Origin: CALLPQ01 sp964392325
GTDB lineage: Bacteria; Pseudomonadota; Alphaproteobacteria; Caulobacterales; Parvularculaceae
Length of the DNA stretch: 64,000 nucleotides
Direction: 5' to 3'
Assembly: GCA_964392325.1 (NCBI GenBank)
Contig: CAYMPJ010000001.1
Span: forward strand, 248,001 to 312,000
Positions 7,215 through 16,913 of this stretch are shown piece by piece; positions within the stretch are counted from its first letter, which is position 1, and each line of letters starts with the position of its first letter. The position numbers and the translations under genes were made by a program. The notes under the pieces are model-generated. The model worked only from the letters and a program-made list of their open reading frames with translations. It was not told where the DNA came from and searched no databases.

Positions 7215-10079
7215 ATGGCGCTTGGCGGCATTGCAAAGAAAATTTTCGGATCGTCTAATGATCGACGCCTGAAACCCATGTGGAAGCGGGTTGCAAGAAT
7301 CAACGCATTTGAGGACGAAATTGCGGCCCTGAGCGATTCTGAGCTGGTTGCCCAGACTCAAAAATTCCGCGATCGCCTCGAGAATGGTGAAAAGCTGGAT
7401 GATCTACTCGAAGAGGCCTTTGCCACGGTGCGAGAAGGGGCAAAACGCGCCCTCGGGCAGCGTCATTATGATGTGCAGCTGGTAGGCGGCATGGTCCTCA
7501 ACCAAGGCGATATTTCAGAGATGAAAACAGGGGAAGGCAAAACCCTTGTGGCGACCTTGCCGGTTTATCTGAATGCATTGACGGGTAATGGCGTTCACGT
7601 CATCACCGTAAATGATTACCTCGCCAGCCGAGACGCTGAGTGGATGGGCCGGGTCTATGAGCGTCTTGGTATGACCTGCGGATGCGTCGTGCATGGTCTT
7701 GACGATATGCAACGACGTGAAGCCTATGGCTGTGATATTACCTATGGCACCAATAATGAGCTTGGGTTTGATTATCTGCGCGATAATATGAAATCCTCCC
7801 TTGATCAGATGGTCCAGCGTGGTCACTCCTTTGCGATTGTAGATGAAGTCGATTCAATCCTGATCGATGAAGCCCGCACGCCCCTGATTATTTCCGGCCC
7901 AACAGACGATAAATCTGATCTCTATATCGCCATTGATGCCTATATCCCTAAACTCACAGAAGAACATTTTGAGCTGGATGAAAAAGCACGTTCCGTCACC
8001 CTGACTGAAGAAGGTCACGAGTTCATGGAAGAGCTTTTGACCGAGTCTGGTCTTCTGCAGGGGGAAAGTCTCTACGACGCAGCCAATGTCTCGATTGTGC
8101 ACCACATCAATAATGCCCTACGCGCCCACAAAGTTTTCCAACGCGATAAAGACTATATTGTCCGCGACAATCAAGTCATGATTATTGATGAATTTACCGG
8201 ACGCATGATGGAGGGTCGTCGCTGGTCTGATGGATTACATCAAGCGGTTGAAGCAAAAGAAAACGCCGACATCCAGCCAGAAAATCGAACCCTGGCCTCG
8301 ATCACTTTCCAAAATTATTTCCGTCTCTACGAAAAACTCGCAGGCATGACCGGGACCGCCCTTACCGAAGAAGCAGAATTTGCTGATATCTATTCTCTAA
8401 ACGTCTACGAAATTCCCACCAATAAACCCATCGCCCGAGATGACCTTGATGACGAACTCTATATGACGTCGCAGGAGAAATATAAATCTATTGTTCTGCA
8501 GATCGCCGACTGCGTAAAACGTGGGCAACCTGTTTTGGTAGGCACGGTTTCGATTGAAAATTCAGAATTGCTATCCAAACTTTTAGGAGACAAAAATCTC
8601 TTTAAGAGTGTCGCCAGTGATCTCACAAATCGGGCCAATGTTTTAAAAAACAAAGAAGCCGAGCTGAAAGCAGAAATGCTGGAGCTTGCTGATTATCTCA
8701 AAGAAATTGCTTCTCGAAAAATCCCTATACCCCATAATGTTTTGAATGCCAGATTTCATGAACAAGAAGCTGAAATCATCGCACAAGCTGGTGTCCCGGG
8801 CGCGGTGACCATCGCCACCAATATGGCGGGCCGCGGAACGGACATTCAACTTGGTGGCTCGGTTGAACTGGAAGTTGTTAAATCCCTGGCCGAAGACGAC
8901 GATGAAGCCAAAATTGCACAAAAACGCGTTGAGGCAGAAAAGGCTGTCGCCGATTTAAAACAACAAGCTCTGGATGCAGGCGGGTTATTTGTTCTCGCAA
9001 CCGAGCGTCACGAAAGCCGGCGAATTGATAATCAGTTACGCGGACGCTCCGGTCGTCAAGGTGATCCGGGGACAACTAAATTCTTCCTCTCTCTCGAAGA
9101 TGATCTCATGCGGATTTTTGGTTCCGGCATGGAAAAAATGCTCAAGCGTTTTGGTATCCAACCCGACGAATCCATCGAACATCCTTGGTTTACGAAAGCC
9201 GTCGAAACGGCCCAGAAAAAAGTTGAGCAGCGCAATTTTGATATTCGAAAAAACGTTCTCAAATTCGATGACGTGAAAAACGATCAGCGTAAGGCAATTT
9301 TTGATCAACGCATTGAGTTTATGTCTGCCGATACCGTTGATGAAATTATCGATGAAATGCGCGAACAATTGATCGAAGATCAGGTCGCACAGTTTATTCC
9401 TGCCAAATCCTATGCAGAGCAGTGGGATATGGATGGCCTCACCTCGGAACTAGAAGAAATTTACGGTCAGTCCTTTAATATTAAATCGCGGGCCGAAGAA
9501 GAAGGCGTTGCCGATACAGAAATTATTGAGCATCTCACAGAAGAGGTCAAAAAAATCGCCGCTACCAAAGCAGCCGAAGTTGGCCCCGATACGATGCGCC
9601 AAGCGGAAAAGGCCATACTGCTTCATGTCCTCGACACCAATTGGCGAGAACATTTGCAACAACTTGATCATTTGCAATCTGTGGTTGGCTTGCGCGGTTA
9701 TGGCCAGCGCGATCCGGTAAACGAGTTTAAAACCGAAGCATTTGCCCTTTTTGAAACCCTCCTCAACACGTTGCGCCGTGATGTGGTTCAAATGTTAACC
9801 CGGGCGCAATTTAGAAGCCCGGAAGAAATGGTTCCCGAACGCCCCGACATTCCCATGACGGAAATGCATGAAAACCCGTTGACCGGTGAAAACGAGATGG
9901 AAGACCGTCGTCTCAATCCTATCGCACAAGAATCAGCGGGTCATTCCACCTTGCGAGGGCGCAGAAGCTCTCAGGAAATCAATCCAAATGATCCATCAAG
10001 CTGGGGCCGGGTATCTCGCAACGCGCCATGCCCTTGCGGATCGGGACGAAAATACAAACATTGCCACGGAACGATTTAA
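7215..10079 (+). CDS. secA: Preprotein translocase ATPase SecA
   Basis: Motor ATPase that pushes unfolded preproteins through SecYEG. Full length at 954 residues. The Walker A block MKTGEGKT is at about residues 103-110, with VDEVDSILIDEARTPLIISG (DEAD region) and ATNMAGRGTDI (motif in NBD2). The C-terminal zinc-binding SEC-C motif CPCGSGRKYKHC, which contacts SecB and phospholipid, ends the protein. The ATG at 7215 is preceded by AAGGA. It appears to be a single-gene transcript, facing the minus-strand purine operon downstream. Confidence 0.98.
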   Translation: MALGGIAKKIFGSSNDRRLKPMWKRVARINAFEDEIAALSDSELVAQTQKFRDRLENGEKLDDLLEEAFATVREGAKRALGQRHYDVQLVGGMVLNQGDISEMKTGEGKTLVATLPVYLNALTGNGVHVITVNDYLASRDAEWMGRVYERLGMTCGCVVHGLDDMQRREAYGCDITYGTNNELGFDYLRDNMKSSLDQMVQRGHSFAIVDEVDSILIDEARTPLIISGPTDDKSDLYIAIDAYIPKLTEEHFELDEKARSVTLTEEGHEFMEELLTESGLLQGESLYDAANVSIVHHINNALRAHKVFQRDKDYIVRDNQVMIIDEFTGRMMEGRRWSDGLHQAVEAKENADIQPENRTLASITFQNYFRLYEKLAGMTGTALTEEAEFADIYSLNVYEIPTNKPIARDDLDDELYMTSQEKYKSIVLQIADCVKRGQPVLVGTVSIENSELLSKLLGDKNLFKSVASDLTNRANVLKNKEAELKAEMLELADYLKEIASRKIPIPHNVLNARFHEQEAEIIAQAGVPGAVTIATNMAGRGTDIQLGGSVELEVVKSLAEDDDEAKIAQKRVEAEKAVADLKQQALDAGGLFVLATERHESRRIDNQLRGRSGRQGDPGTTKFFLSLEDDLMRIFGSGMEKMLKRFGIQPDESIEHPWFTKAVETAQKKVEQRNFDIRKNVLKFDDVKNDQRKAIFDQRIEFMSADTVDEIIDEMREQLIEDQVAQFIPAKSYAEQWDMDGLTSELEEIYGQSFNIKSRAEEEGVADTEIIEHLTEEVKKIAATKAAEVGPDTMRQAEKAILLHVLDTNWREHLQQLDHLQSVVGLRGYGQRDPVNEFKTEAFALFETLLNTLRRDVVQMLTRAQFRSPEEMVPERPDIPMTEMHENPLTGENEMEDRRLNPIAQESAGHSTLRGRRSSQEINPNDPSSWGRVSRNAPCPCGSGRKYKHCHGTI

Positions 10080-10218
10080 AAACCGGGTCGGTGAACCGGT
10101 AGTTCTATCTGTTAGCCCTTCCCTTCTACCCGATGGCCCTATACCTGATGACACTCATCTGATTTCAAATGGCTGAATGGGAGCACTCGGTGCAATCCAG
10201 TATTGCCCTCAACAGTGC

Positions 10219-10725
10219 TTACGCAGAAATATCGATTTCACCAAATCGTCCGTCATCGAACCAAATCTCTTCTAGGTTTTCTCCCTTGCCCTCGCGATCA
10301 ACCACCAGAAAATCTTGAGAATTTATTACAAGCAGTGGGTGATGCCAAACATTTTTATGATATTGCAATCCTTGATCGCCGCGCACTAAAAATGCCTTTA
10401 GAGTATCTGCAGATGGCTTGGCCGCTGGCGAAACCACTGCGATCCATTGTTCCTGACCCAAAGGCATAAAAGCCTGGCTTCCTAATGGGTGGCGCTCCAT
10501 CATTTTAAGAGCAATCGGATGCGCCCGCGGATTTGCTCGAAAAATCGAGATGATCGCCTCCCCTCCCAAATCACTAACATCTGCTGTGCACAAACTATCA
10601 AATCGTTTTGTCGTTCCTTCATTGATATCGATCGGTGCCCTATCCCCGGTATCAATAACATATCCATAAGGCGCGAAAGCTTTGCTCGTTAAGGGCACTA
10701 GATTTATCTTAACCGGATATTTCAT
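10219..10725 (-). CDS. allA: Ureidoglycolate lyase
   Basis: Splits ureidoglycolate into glyoxylate and urea, the last step of the allantoate branch. 168 residues. Family features seen are the opening Y-P-V-K-I and PLTSKAFAPYGYVID, the IFRANPRAHPIALKMMERHPLGSQAFMPLG core and YHKNVWHHPLLVI near the C-terminus. Its start overlaps the allantoicase stop by 4 bp, so it is the last gene of the puuE-uraD-alc-allA operon. Its product, glyoxylate, is not processed by anything in the window. Confidence 0.93.
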   Translation of the reverse strand: MKYPVKINLVPLTSKAFAPYGYVIDTGDRAPIDINEGTTKRFDSLCTADVSDLGGEAIISIFRANPRAHPIALKMMERHPLGSQAFMPLGQEQWIAVVSPAAKPSADTLKAFLVRGDQGLQYHKNVWHHPLLVINSQDFLVVDREGKGENLEEIWFDDGRFGEIDISA

Positions 10726-11708
10726 ACGCCGCGCCCAAAAACACGAAAACGACTGACACCGCCATCAGGAAAGATGTTAAGCTTTACATGGGTCACAGGT
10801 TTGTCCAGTTTTATATCAGCTTTCTCAAAAACATGAATATGATCTGCACTGAGCTTTGTTCTTGGCAAAAGCGCCCCCCAATCAGCCGATTGCGCCTCAA
10901 GGTCAGCACTTCGCGAGTCGCAAAACCCCGCATCAACGCGCGCGCTTTCAGGAAAATTTCCCTTAAAATGCGCAGTATCAATTTCAATGCGCTCTACAAT
11001 ACCCGGCTTACCCAGCGCAATAATCATCCAGTCATTTCCGGGCTCGCGGCGACGACGCGTCTCCCAACCATCCCCCATCGTCACCCCCCGCCCTTCAGAC
11101 AAAAGCGCCCAAATATCCCCATAATGGGCATCATTATAATCTAGAATCCGACCACCATTTTTAAGTGCAGATAATTCAATAACACCCTCATTGGATTCAG
11201 TATCGATTATAGGTGCCACGACGCCGTATATTTTTAACCGCGCAACACCTCCATCGGGGTAAATATTAAATCGTAGCTGGCGCCATGGATCAGCCGCATT
11301 GACCGGAAAAAAATGTTTTTTATCTCCATTTAAATCCACTTTCGGTAAAATCACTGTCCACGGATCATTTTCACTAATGCGCGCCTCAAGCATAGCCCCG
11401 GGCGGATAATTACCGGTAAAATGGGCTGTATCAATTTCCACCCCATGAATATAGCCCGCAACCCCCAGCTCAATGATGGACCAGTCATGCCCGCCATCGC
11501 GCCGACGACGGCTCTCCCATCCATCCATCCATTTCCCGTGATCGTCATATTTATCCGGAATAAAAACAGGAGGCTTATCCGATAGCATGCGCTCTTTTGC
11601 GCCAAAAAAATCATCGGATGTGTCAAGGACTTTGGTGCCAAATTTGGGCGAGGCAAGGTTAGGATAGGCCTTTGCAAATTCAGGAATAGAAACGAAATCA
11701 GATGGCAT
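10722..11708 (-). CDS. alc: Allantoicase
   Basis: Hydrolyses allantoate to ureidoglycolate and urea. 328 residues built as two tandem allantoicase repeats, each starting with the related blocks WMDGWESRRRR (about residue 60) and GDGWETRRRR (about residue 210). Each is followed by D-W-[SM]-I-I-x-L-G and IEIDTAHFxGN(Y/F)P. Each repeat ends with the FNIYPDGGVARLKIYG / LNIFPDGGVSRFRVFG pattern. Both repeats look intact. It overlaps allA by 4 bp and lies 3 bp downstream of uraD. Confidence 0.95.
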   Translation of the reverse strand: MPSDFVSIPEFAKAYPNLASPKFGTKVLDTSDDFFGAKERMLSDKPPVFIPDKYDDHGKWMDGWESRRRRDGGHDWSIIELGVAGYIHGVEIDTAHFTGNYPPGAMLEARISENDPWTVILPKVDLNGDKKHFFPVNAADPWRQLRFNIYPDGGVARLKIYGVVAPIIDTESNEGVIELSALKNGGRILDYNDAHYGDIWALLSEGRGVTMGDGWETRRRREPGNDWMIIALGKPGIVERIEIDTAHFKGNFPESARVDAGFCDSRSADLEAQSADWGALLPRTKLSADHIHVFEKADIKLDKPVTHVKLNIFPDGGVSRFRVFGRGV

Positions 11709-11711
11709 AAC

Positions 11712-12245
11712 TCAACCTTGGTTTTTACGAATGGCACTCAACCGGATATGTGCAATTTTATGAACTTGCTCCAGCGCCGTTTTAAACTCTTGTGTTTTTG
11801 AATTTTCAAGACGCACACGAAAATTATCCAGTATCGCGCTACGATTTAATCCGCTTACTGCTAGAATAAAAGGGAAAGCGTTTTGCGCTAAATATTGTTT
11901 GTTTAAATTTTGAAAATCTTCATATTCTTGGGGACTACACTGATCAAGCCCAGCAGAGCGTTGCTCGGCACTTGAGGATGGCGTGAGCTCTCCCGCCAAG
12001 GCGATACGTCCTGCAAGATCAGGGTGGGCCCTTAGAAGGTCCAGCTTTTTTTGATCACTGGCATTATCAACAATAGTTTTCATAGCGGCGGCGAGTGTTT
12101 CCAGGTTGGCGGCATCAAGACCGGCAAATAACGGATATGCTGCACGCGCAATCCAGGGCGAATGTTCATACACCCCGCCAAAACAATCTACAAAAGCTTC
12201 TTCTTTGTCTGGCAAAACAAGCTTGTATTTATCGTCTACGCTCAT
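11712..12245 (-). CDS. uraD: OHCU decarboxylase (2-oxo-4-hydroxy-4-carboxy-5-ureidoimidazoline decarboxylase)
   Basis: Converts OHCU into (S)-allantoin, the third step of urate breakdown after PuuD and UraH. 177 residues. Seen: FGGVYEHSPWIARAAY near residue 22 with the catalytic-type histidine, LLRAHPDLAGR, the EQRSAGLD block and the FPFILAVSGLNRSAIL motif near the substrate pocket. Its start overlaps puuE by 4 bp, indicating coupled translation. Confidence 0.95.
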   Translation of the reverse strand: MSVDDKYKLVLPDKEEAFVDCFGGVYEHSPWIARAAYPLFAGLDAANLETLAAAMKTIVDNASDQKKLDLLRAHPDLAGRIALAGELTPSSSAEQRSAGLDQCSPQEYEDFQNLNKQYLAQNAFPFILAVSGLNRSAILDNFRVRLENSKTQEFKTALEQVHKIAHIRLSAIRKNQG

Positions 12246-13162
12246 ATAGCACAGCCTTTAAAGGGGTGGGTATTGCGCCAATGTTCCGCAATATCAATGC
12301 GCCGACAAACCCATACCTTGTCATGGGAAAGTATATAGTCTAGCAAACGCTCAAGGGCAGCAAAGCGCGCCGGTCTTCCGATAAGGCGGCTATGAAGACC
12401 TATTGATAACATTTTTGGCGTGGTCTCCCCTTCTTTATAAAGCACATCAAAAGCATCACGCACATAATTTTCAAAATGGGCCCCAATATTAAATCCTTGC
12501 GCCGTTGCAAAACGCATATCATTGGTATCGAGCGTATACGGTACGATCAGGTGGGGCCTATCTGTAACCTTGCTCCAGAATGGCAAATCATCGGAATAAT
12601 CATCTGCATCATAAACAAATCCCCCATGTTCAGCGACGAGACGGCGGGTATTTTCACTGGTGCGCCCTGTATACCAGCCCTTTGGTTTTTCCCCGCAAAG
12701 GCCCTGCAGAATTTCAACCGATTTTTCCAGATGCTCACGCTCAATATCTTCCGCAATCTGGCTATAATCAATCCAGCGAAGACCATGAGAGGCAATCTCA
12801 TGTCCGTCTTTTAGAGCTTGCTCAATGATTTTTGGATTTTTTTGTGCGGCCAGCGCGATGGTAAAAAGGGTCATCGCTGCCCCACGAGAGCGAAACAGAT
12901 CGAGAATTCGCCATACACCGGCTCTTGAACCATATTCATACAAGGATTCCATCGACATATGACGCTTACCGATAAAAGGTTGAGCTCCGACAATCTCTGA
13001 AAGAAACGCTTCGGACTCACCGTCCCCGTTCAGTACACAGCGCTCACCGCCCTCTTCCACGTTTAGAACAAACTGCACCGCAATACGCGCGCCCTCCGGC
13101 CACGCCGCTTGAGGCTGCTTATTCCCGTAGCCAGAAAAATCACGCTCTAGTGTCATTTTCAT
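12242..13162 (-). CDS. puuE: Allantoinase PuuE (polysaccharide-deacetylase fold)
   Basis: Hydrolyses allantoin to allantoate using a cofactor-light NodB-type fold, unrelated to the amidohydrolase AllB/HpxB. 306 residues. The characteristic opening is RDFSGYGNKQPQAAWPEGAR, followed by VQFVLNVEEGGE, GHEIASHGLRWIDY and KGWYTGRTSENTRRLVAEHGG. First gene of the four-gene allantoin operon, divergent from puuD across 143-149 bp. The ATG at 13162 is the first in frame. Confidence 0.95.
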   Translation of the reverse strand: MKMTLERDFSGYGNKQPQAAWPEGARIAVQFVLNVEEGGERCVLNGDGESEAFLSEIVGAQPFIGKRHMSMESLYEYGSRAGVWRILDLFRSRGAAMTLFTIALAAQKNPKIIEQALKDGHEIASHGLRWIDYSQIAEDIEREHLEKSVEILQGLCGEKPKGWYTGRTSENTRRLVAEHGGFVYDADDYSDDLPFWSKVTDRPHLIVPYTLDTNDMRFATAQGFNIGAHFENYVRDAFDVLYKEGETTPKMLSIGLHSRLIGRPARFAALERLLDYILSHDKVWVCRRIDIAEHWRNTHPFKGCAI

Positions 13163-13311
13163 CCAATCTGTTTTATTTCCACATAAGAGTATAAATGCTC
13201 TTTATGGATCAACCATACTGTTTTTTTTGATGAATTTTGCGCAAATGACAGGTGAGTTACAAAGCGTTGTCGGTTATGATCCTTATTTCGAGTCAAAAAT
13301 AGAGGATGAAT

Positions 13312-14553
13312 ATGGATATTCAGCTTGAATCCTGGGCAAGCCTCATCTTTCGATGGGCCCATATCGTTGCGGGAATTGGCTGGATTGGCGCTTCATTTTA
13401 TTTCATGGCGCTCGATTATGCACTAAAGCGCCGAGAAGGCATGGATGAGCGCGTCAAAGGGGAAAACTGGCAAGTCCATGGCGGGGGGTTTTACCATATC
13501 CAAAAATACATGGTGGCTCCTGAACAAATGCCCAATGATCTAAAGTGGTTTCAATGGGATTCCTACGCGACCTGGTTAACCGGCTTTGCATTAATGGCAG
13601 TCCTCTATTACTGGCAAGCCGATATATACCTGATTGACCGTAGTGTTTTGGCACTTTCAAAGCCACAAGCGATCCTCATCTCGGTTGCAACCCTCACAGC
13701 CAGTTGGTTGATCTATGATGGATTATGCAGATCCCCTCTCAGACATAATTCGCCAGCAATGTTTGCCTGCCTTTTTGTTTTGCTTATCGCCGCTGCGTGG
13801 GGATTAGGACAAGTTTTTTCACCCCGCGCTGCATTTCTACATGTCGGCGCGATGATTGGCACCATCATGACGGGCAATGTGTTTTTTATCATCATTCCCA
13901 ACCAAAGAATCGTTGTGCAAGATCTCAAAGCCGGACGCATTCCCGATGCCAAGTTTGGAATCATTGCAAAGCTCCGCTCCACCCATAATAATTATCTCAC
14001 CCTACCCGTTCTCTTTTTAATGATCTCAAATCATTATCCCATGACGTTCGGACATCCCATGGCTTGGGCGGTAATCGCCTTCATACTGCCAATTGGCGCC
14101 ATCATTCGCGACTATTTTAATGCCCATGATCGCGGCGAGCACGGAAAACGGTTGGCATGGCAATGGCCATCGGCAGCGTTATTGTTGTTGGCTTTAATGA
14201 TTTTTGTCTCATGGCGCCCCGCGCCTACGCCTACGATTGCTTCAACCACCAAGAATGAAATTAAAACAAAACCAAGCGAGAAAACATCAACAACCAGCGC
14301 TCTGGAAAATGCAGCCCTTAAAGTTGTGCAAGCCCGCTGTAGTGTTTGTCACTCGGCTAACCCAACTGATTTTGTCGATGCGCCCCCATCGGGCGTATTA
14401 TTAGAAACGTCCGCGCATATGCGCCAATATGCTTCAAAAATTCACCAACAAACCATAGCGGCGAACATTATGCCGCCGGGTAACCTCACAGATATGACAC
14501 AAGAAGAACGCGCCATATTGGCTTCATGGCTAGAAAGTATCGGGAACAAATAA
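13312..14553 (+). CDS. puuD: Membrane urate hydroxylase PuuD with C-terminal cytochrome c domain
   Basis: Oxidises urate to 5-hydroxyisourate and passes electrons to a C-terminal cytochrome c instead of to oxygen directly. About nine hydrophobic segments are seen, beginning WAHIVAGIGWIGASFYFMALD and including the HGGGFYHIQKY and IPNQRIVVQDLKAGR blocks of the PuuD family. A single haem c site CSVCH (about residue 343) and a later Met in NIMPPGNL as probable axial ligand follow a Thr/Lys-rich linker. The start is placed at 13312, because GAGG at 13302-13305 is correctly spaced for it; an ATG at 13306 directly abuts that box. The 3' end converges on guaD with 9 bp between. Confidence 0.94.
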   Translation: MDIQLESWASLIFRWAHIVAGIGWIGASFYFMALDYALKRREGMDERVKGENWQVHGGGFYHIQKYMVAPEQMPNDLKWFQWDSYATWLTGFALMAVLYYWQADIYLIDRSVLALSKPQAILISVATLTASWLIYDGLCRSPLRHNSPAMFACLFVLLIAAAWGLGQVFSPRAAFLHVGAMIGTIMTGNVFFIIIPNQRIVVQDLKAGRIPDAKFGIIAKLRSTHNNYLTLPVLFLMISNHYPMTFGHPMAWAVIAFILPIGAIIRDYFNAHDRGEHGKRLAWQWPSAALLLLALMIFVSWRPAPTPTIASTTKNEIKTKPSEKTSTTSALENAALKVVQARCSVCHSANPTDFVDAPPSGVLLETSAHMRQYASKIHQQTIAANIMPPGNLTDMTQEERAILASWLESIGNK

Positions 14554-14562
14554 GAGGGAAAA

Positions 14563-15906
14563 CTATATCACATTTACGCCGCTTATATAGGTTGCCCGCA
14601 CACAACGATCATCTCCGCCCATAATGAACGCCATCAGCAACTCATCAATATTATTGTTGCGCGAAGTCATCCGCGATAAAAGCGGGGTAGAAAGAGGATC
14701 AAGCACTACAAAATCTGCATCTGATCCTGGTTGTAAAGCACCAATAATATCGTGCGCACACAGAGCTTTCGCAGCGCCTTGTGTCGCCATGTAAAACAAT
14801 TGTGCAGGTTCAATATGAATTTCGTGATAGCGACCAGCAAAATAAGCTGCCTGCATGGTTGCAAAGGGTGAAAAACTGGTTCCCCCTCCTACATCTGAAG
14901 CAAGCGAAACCGGAATTGAAGGGGTCGCTTCACGCATATCGCCCAAATCAAAAACCCCAGACCCTAAAAATGCATTGGAAGTGGGGCAATGCGCTACAGT
15001 TGCTCCGCACGCCGCCATGGCGCTACGTTCACGTTCATCAAGATGTATACAATGGCCATAAATACCGCCCGGTTTGGCTAAGCCAGTGGTTTCGTACACA
15101 TCAAAATAATCTTTAAAGTCCGGGTGCAATTCGCGAACCCCAGAAATTTCTTCACGTGTTTCAGCCAAATGTGTTTGCATAAGAACATCTGGATATTCGC
15201 CCCATAAAGCGCCCAAATTTTCCAATTGTTCCCGGGTAGAGCTAAGGGCAAATCTTGGCGTAATGGCATATCGGGCACGTCCCTTCTTATGCCATTTATC
15301 GATCAATATTTTTGACTGGTCGTATGCGCTTTTCGCACTATCCAGAAGCGCCGGCGGCGCGCCTCTATCCATGCATACTTTTCCAGCCACCATAAAAGCA
15401 TTATAGGCACTCGCTTTTTCAAAAAACGTATTTACTGACTCTGGGTGTACAGAACAATATACCGAAGCAGAGGTCACGCCATTGCGAAATAATATTTTCA
15501 GAAATTCTTCGGCTGCCTCGCTGGCAATATCTTCGTTTTCAAAAGCCATTTCAGCTGGAAATGCATGACGATCAAGCCAATCGATCAAACCATGATTATG
15601 GGCACCTATAATATCCATCTGCGGATAATGAATATGGGTATCAATAAACCCTGCAGAAATCAAACATCCTGATAAATCAACGATCGGGGTACTTTTATTC
15701 TTTTCGATAATTTGCGTCGCTTCACCGCTCAAACTTATTTTTCCATCACTAACCAGGAGCGCACCGTCCTCGATATAACGCAATGCCTTATCGCTCGGAG
15801 CAACGAATGGATCATCGATAAAATCAATAATCATCCCGCGATAAATCGTAGGTTCCAGAATATCACCCTCAGAACTCTTCACACTATCCTCATTAACAAG
15901 TTTCAA
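14563..15906 (-). CDS. guaD: Guanine deaminase (probable TTG start)
   Basis: Amidohydrolase converting guanine to xanthine. Metal-site and family motifs are FIDTHIHYPQMDIIGA, TSASVYCSVHPESV, YAITPRFALSSTREQL, QTHLAETREE, GHCIHLDERE, HCPTSNAFLGSG and ASDVGGGTSFSPF. The open frame extends 31 codons upstream through the xdhC 3' end, but that part has no homology. A TTG at 15906 whose last two bases form part of the xdhC TGA gives the same 4-bp overlap seen at other junctions in this island, about 24 residues before the conserved YRGMI. A GTG at 15882 is the alternative. It is the terminal gene of uraH-xdhABC-guaD. Confidence 0.9.
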   Translation of the reverse strand: MKLVNEDSVKSSEGDILEPTIYRGMIIDFIDDPFVAPSDKALRYIEDGALLVSDGKISLSGEATQIIEKNKSTPIVDLSGCLISAGFIDTHIHYPQMDIIGAHNHGLIDWLDRHAFPAEMAFENEDIASEAAEEFLKILFRNGVTSASVYCSVHPESVNTFFEKASAYNAFMVAGKVCMDRGAPPALLDSAKSAYDQSKILIDKWHKKGRARYAITPRFALSSTREQLENLGALWGEYPDVLMQTHLAETREEISGVRELHPDFKDYFDVYETTGLAKPGGIYGHCIHLDERERSAMAACGATVAHCPTSNAFLGSGVFDLGDMREATPSIPVSLASDVGGGTSFSPFATMQAAYFAGRYHEIHIEPAQLFYMATQGAAKALCAHDIIGALQPGSDADFVVLDPLSTPLLSRMTSRNNNIDELLMAFIMGGDDRCVRATYISGVNVI

Positions 15907-16913
15907 TTCTTTTCGTCTAATGACATTAATTGTGCAACCACAGAAAGCGCGACAAGCGAGGGATCTTTTCCTGCGATAGTGTCCAACCCTATCGGACACT
16001 GCATCTTCTGGATATCATCTGGCATTATACCAAGCTCGAGTAAACGCTTTTCGAACTTGGTGCGCTTGGTTTTTGAGCCGATCAGGCCTAAATATTTAAA
16101 ACGCCCACGTTTTAAAATATTGTACACGATGTCCAGATCGAGCGCATGAGAATAAGTCATGATCAGATGGCAGGTATCGGTGGGGGCAGTCTCTATCACT
16201 TTAGAGGGCTCGGGAATGGCCAAGCGGTGAGTATTATTAGCAATGGTGCCGGGAAAACGTTCCAGAGCTGTATCGACCCAAACGACCTTAGCGGGCATTG
16301 TCGACATAATACGAACAATCTCCCGCCCGACATGACCAGCACCATATAGATAGAGACATAAAGCTTTCTGACGCAAAGATGATACAAGCCACTGCTTTTT
16401 CGTTTCTTTGCAGATAATTTTTCCCACAGATTTATCATTCTCAATAACCCCATCTATTGCGCTTATTAATGAAGGGTTGAGGGAAGGTTGTGCGGGATCA
16501 GCTTCCCTATTGTCATTTAGGAATATTGGCGCCGCGCCGCTCTGATAAGGGCGCACCAGCCAATATCCGTTTTTAAGCCCCGAGATCAGTGCCCCGTAAT
16601 TCTCCTCTGAAAATTTTTCAAAAAATATCTGCACATGCCCGCCGCAACATTGCCCAAGACTAGGGCCAAGGGGATAATCTTTTTGTGCGCGAAGCCATTC
16701 ACCCTCTTCACTTATAAAATTACGGGCTTTTTCGATTGCATCATATTCAAGAGCCCCCCCGCCAATTGTACCGACAGTTTCATTATTAGTGACGAGCATA
16801 GCCGCGCCCGCTTCTCGCGGCGTAGAGCCCGTTGCGCCAACAATAGTGACCAATATAAAACCACTACCAACATTGATATTTTCTAATGCGCTTATTTCTT
16901 TATCAGAAAACAT
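15903..16913 (-). CDS. xdhC: XdhC family molybdenum cofactor insertion/sulfuration protein
   Basis: Binds molybdopterin cofactor and delivers its sulfurated form to xanthine dehydrogenase. 336 residues. The N-terminal XdhC/CoxI domain carries GATGSTPREAGAAMLV and GTIGGGALEYDAIEKA, plus SLGQCCGGHVQIFFE. The C-terminal Rossmann-like domain has LYLYGAGHVGREIVRI and YLGLIGSKTKRTKFEKRL. It begins one base after the xdhB stop, which is consistent with stoichiometric co-expression. Confidence 0.95.
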   Translation of the reverse strand: MFSDKEISALENINVGSGFILVTIVGATGSTPREAGAAMLVTNNETVGTIGGGALEYDAIEKARNFISEEGEWLRAQKDYPLGPSLGQCCGGHVQIFFEKFSEENYGALISGLKNGYWLVRPYQSGAAPIFLNDNREADPAQPSLNPSLISAIDGVIENDKSVGKIICKETKKQWLVSSLRQKALCLYLYGAGHVGREIVRIMSTMPAKVVWVDTALERFPGTIANNTHRLAIPEPSKVIETAPTDTCHLIMTYSHALDLDIVYNILKRGRFKYLGLIGSKTKRTKFEKRLLELGIMPDDIQKMQCPIGLDTIAGKDPSLVALSVVAQLMSLDEKN

